The notes beneath the pieces were generated by a model. The model was given only the letters and a program-made list of their open reading frames with translations, was not told the origin of the DNA and did no database searches. A program made the position numbers and the translations under genes. DNA of 64,000 nt from Ananas comosus (lineage: Eukaryota; Streptophyta; Magnoliopsida; Poales; Bromeliaceae): assembly GCF_001540865.1 (NCBI RefSeq), contig NC_033623.1, positions 12,175,286 to 12,239,285 of the forward strand, written 5' to 3'. Shown one piece after another: positions 60,701 through 64,000 of this stretch (within the stretch, counting starts at the first letter, position 1; every line of letters starts with the position of its first letter).

Positions 60701-61300
60701 CTACATTAATTTCTTATCAAAAGAATAAGCTCAAAGGAGAATAAAAAGCATAACTAACCTTATAGACATAGTTACATGCAGCATTTGAACAAGTCATCAA
60801 CTTTAGCAATTTTAAGATTGTAGTAACTAGTATCAACCAATCTTAATGAATCATGCCGAAATATTAACCATTAATATCACCGGATTACACACTATAGCAC
60901 GAAATCTAGCAAAGAGAATTGGCTTAAACTACTTCAATCGGAAGTTGAAATGCTACATTCACTGAGTGTGCCTACTACGTACAAAAAGATCTAAGCTCGT
61001 CTATGATTATTAATGGGACTCCACAGATACTGAACAAAATTAAGTTTAGTTTGTTGCTACCCAAAAGCATCATTTCCTACCTCGTCTTTGCGTGCCGAAT
61101 ATTTCAAATGGACTTCTCCGTCTTCGTTCGTTTACTGTTCGTTTTGCACTAAAATGTTACATGTAAAATGCGATCTTCGCATTGTAACTAATAATGGCGC
61201 TAAAATAGAAAATATGAATACGATAGCTCTGTTCGTTTTTGTGCTATTTCATCAAAATCTCAGGGTTTTACAATTCCAAAAGAAAATCCCTGCTCATATC
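54800..61300. other. Long stretch without a supported gene
   Basis: All frames are short and none shows a known motif. Base composition is less AT-extreme than in the left third of the window, and many sequences look like intron or UTR of a large minus-strand gene starting near 61.57 kb, but no conserved exon could be read. A perfect 10-base inverted repeat (gagtggtcca/tggaccactc, 60030-60108) is the only small structure noted. Confidence 0.4.
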
Positions 61301-61479
61301 ACATCTTATTTACAAATTTAAGGCAAAAAAAATATGAGATGCTTCCAATAATACCAGAAAAGAGAAGAAAAATTATGAAAAAATTTAAGGGAAAATCTAC
61401 GGAAATATCAGGAGATCGCACTAGTGAACCATTAGGGTTTAGAGAACGAATCAATCGATTGATTTGTAGCGAAAACAAA

Positions 61480-61680
61480 AAAAAAAAAAAAACAAAAAGG
61501 AAGAGGAGATTGGGGATTTACTTGAGGTAGGGTTTACTGAGATTCAATGAGATGATTTGAGACATCGCTCGAACGAGACGAAGAGGCCCCCGCGCGATGT
61601 AAATGCGGGAAAAATGAGTTCGCTCCACGAGTATGTTTCGTTATGGTGGGGTCGACACGTGGACCTATCACAGCTAGTCA
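61480..61680 (-). promoter_or_regulatory. Possible 5' end of a minus-strand transcript
   Basis: On the minus strand a G-box-like CCACGTGTCGAC (near 61650-61662) is followed by a GC-rich leader ('gcgcgggggcctcttcgtct'). An ATG at about 61565 comes next (MSQIISLNLSKPYLK), ending at a TAA that overlaps a potential donor GTAAAT. This looks like a first exon or leader, but the continuation is not identified. It could be a non-coding RNA. Confidence 0.3.
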
Positions 61681-61699
61681 AACAGTGTTTCTTGGTCAA

Positions 61700-63810
61700 C
61701 GTTTCGAGTCAACGCGAGTCAAGTGGAGCTTAGACCTGAGGTTTTAAGTGAGGTCCGAATCGGATCGGGCTAAGTCAAGTTTGGTTTAGACCCGAATATT
61801 TACTTAACCCCGAGATGAGCATACTCTGTTTGGCTCTGTTATAAGCACTACTAGTCACAATTTGTCATACTATCTTATTTGACTAGACTGAAGCCCGCAT
61901 CGATAGCAAAATATGATAAAAAGTGCTTCTCATCATCACAGCATTGTGTAATAGATAAGCTTCGCATCGATAGCAAAATATGACAAGTGTTTCTCATCAT
62001 CGCAGCGTTGCGTAATAGATAAGCTTAAAGTAGTTGAGTTTACATGAAATTAGATTAAAAAGGAAATCGTGCTTACATTTTCAGAAGTATTTGATAACGA
62101 TATATGAAAAATTGGGTCTCGATGTTATCTTGTCGAGCCATCTCGCAAAAGTGAAATATGAAGGAGTTACTATCTCAACTCAGTCCATTTTGAAGATTTG
62201 TCTTAACTTCATTCTTTTTTCGATTGACACACTAATATTTGCTTATCTTATTTCACATTATTATACTTTGTTTATTTAAAAATTTTAGCAGAAAATTTTC
62301 TAGATAATAACATACACTAAATGATCTGTGCTCGGTCTTACTTTTCTGTTTTATACTTGATTAGTTATCTTCAGTATTAGTTAAAATCTTGAACTCTAAC
62401 AAATATCTTATTTTGTGGTGGGAGATAATCCTATCTTAGAAATTTATATTATTATTACCACTGTATTGTCACTGTAGTGAATCTTTTTTACATCATGTAG
62501 TGTAATTTGATTTTTCCTAAAGAAAAACATATCAATTATTTTTTTATTTATTTTTTAAAATACAAATTGAGTCAAAAATATAAAGCAATTAGGTACAATC
62601 AGTTGAGGATTCTGTCACTAAAGTGTATTTTGATTACATAGTGCATTTTGATTATGTCACTAAAGTTGATGTTTCCTCCCATTTTCGAAGCTATTGAGGT
62701 TTGCTTTTATCATTATAATAACACTATGGAATTGGCTCAAGTGCTCCCCAAGACAATTTAATTAACAATAAAGTACAATAATTAGGAATCAAACTTAAAA
62801 CAAGGCGAGCATGGAAAAGTTATGTTAAGCACTGCGCTTCACATGGAATTTTTTAGTATTTAGATTACTTCTAGAAGCTCAATTGTCTCCTGTGCTCATT
62901 TTGGAGGTTGATAATATAAAAAGTCAAACTGAATCTATATTTTTCTAACCTAAAAAAAGTAATAATTAAAAATAAAAACTCAAACTATCTATATAAATAG
63001 ATAATATGAATGCGCAGGATTGTTATACCTAATGTGTTCTCTAATATCAGCAGGGAAAATAGCCATAAAAATTAAAATTACAACAATCTATTTCTCACGT
63101 AATCTTAGACTTTGTTATACAGTGAAAAAATATGAAAACAAATATATATCTTTTAATATTATAAATATCGCAATAAATCAATTACAAAAAAACCTTCTAC
63201 GATTCTACTAGAAAATAAAAAATAAAAAAAAACATATTTCTATATCCTTTCAGCTCAATTAATTTTGCTTAATAGCATTAGAATACCCTTGATATCAAAT
63301 GGCCATTAAATATTGAGCCCAAACATTAATTGTTTCAATTGGGATTTTAGTTCGAAACGCTAGTGTGCGAGTAAAAATATTATAAAATTGTTCAAAATGA
63401 CCTGGTCAATAGGTTTGGGTCTAATTGGGTCGGCGTGCGAGTAAGAATATTAAATTGTTCAAATGGTCTTGGGTCTGATTGGGCCGGTCAATTTCGTTGG
63501 ATTTTAGTTGGGAGGGATCTTCAGCCCAACCAATGAGAAAATTCGTTGTGCTAATTTCCAAAAATTGGCCTACCACAGTTTTTATTTTTATTTTTTAAGA
63601 CTCAATCAGATAAAGTAAATTCTTTAACTTAATTTGAAATAATCTGAAGTAAACAAATCACAATTTTCGGCCTAAATTTGAATTCTTTTTAAAAAAAATT
63701 ATAGATTGTTTTATACAATTAAACAAAATTTTAAACCAAGAACTTTTTCTTATTACCAAGGGATGTAAACGAAGAGGATAGGGAGAGTGAGTGGTTCCTA
63801 TATCTTAACA
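61700..63810. other. Intergenic, no gene seen
   Basis: 'cttcgcatcgatagcaaaatatga' occurs in two nearby forms (61896-61918 and 61961-61983), a short local duplication of about 65 bp. The rest is AT-rich without recognised structure. Confidence 0.45.
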
Positions 63811-63815
63811 TATAA

Positions 63816-64000
63816 CTAGTGTAGGGCCCCACGCTTTGCGGCGGGTAAATAATATTTTATCAAATTTAAATATTTTAATTTATATAAGTTTTAATAAATA
63901 ATTTGTGGTATTTTAGCAAATTTAAAAATTTTAATTTATACCCAATCCAAACGGGCCTAAGTGTATCAAATATGATACAGGGGATTATTTTCTGCCTATA
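63816..64000 (-). mobile_element. Helitron-type 3' terminus, minus strand, element runs off the window
   Basis: Minus-strand reading gives 'acccgccgcaaagcgtgggg', a hairpin-like GC palindrome with an imperfect stem, then CTAG (63819-63816) and the flanking T... form on this strand. It resembles the end at 13981 in layout and in the AT-rich DNA that follows. The body would lie beyond 64000. Confidence 0.45.

Overview
The window is nuclear DNA of a flowering plant, most likely a commelinid monocot. A bromeliad such as pineapple would fit, but that is inference. Genes have GT-AG introns, very GC-rich 5' ends (strongest in the intronless MATE gene) and CT/GA runs in 5' leaders, set in AT-rich repeat-filled DNA. 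There is no operon structure and nothing prokaryotic, viral or CRISPR-like.

Left part (1-26 kb). After about 5 kb of gene-free DNA lies a three-exon F-box/phloem-lectin gene of the PP2-A13 type (6344-9305). It is followed by a five-exon F-box gene of the At4g00755 type (10231-12581). A second copy of the latter lies 12 kb downstream (22489-25711). It keeps every splice site but carries two small compensating deletions in exon 2 and an early stop. Between the copies are two facing Helitron-type 3' ends (13981 and 22123). They enclose a chimeric block with a decayed euAP2 transcription-factor fragment, a coiled-coil exon and two partial copies of an unknown gene.

Middle part (26-37 kb). A cluster of long-inverted-repeat DNA transposons sits mostly in TA microsatellites, with Mutator-like and other MITEs around it. 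Then comes an intact eight-exon MBOAT lysophospholipid acyltransferase gene (32647-36064), the best-supported multi-exon gene here.

Right part (37-64 kb). A small minus-strand gene encodes a bL31-type mitochondrial ribosomal protein (37885-38091). Its presumed promoter and 5' leader lie in a ~0.97 kb tandem duplication joined by an ambiguous base. Further on are an intact solo LTR, five tRNA-derived SINEs with target-site duplications, a PIF/Harbinger-like MITE, and an intronless MATE transporter gene (48589-50217) with a Mutator-like foldback element 200 bp past its stop. From 51 to 64 kb I find no convincing gene: only a ~170 bp tandem repeat, a decayed exon-like fragment, a possible minus-strand 5' exon near 61.5 kb and another Helitron end at 63.8 kb.

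The genes do not form a pathway. Two products are F-box subunits of SCF ubiquitin ligases, one edits membrane phospholipids, one is a membrane exporter and one is a ribosomal protein. Family assignments come from protein motifs read by eye; no database search was possible.
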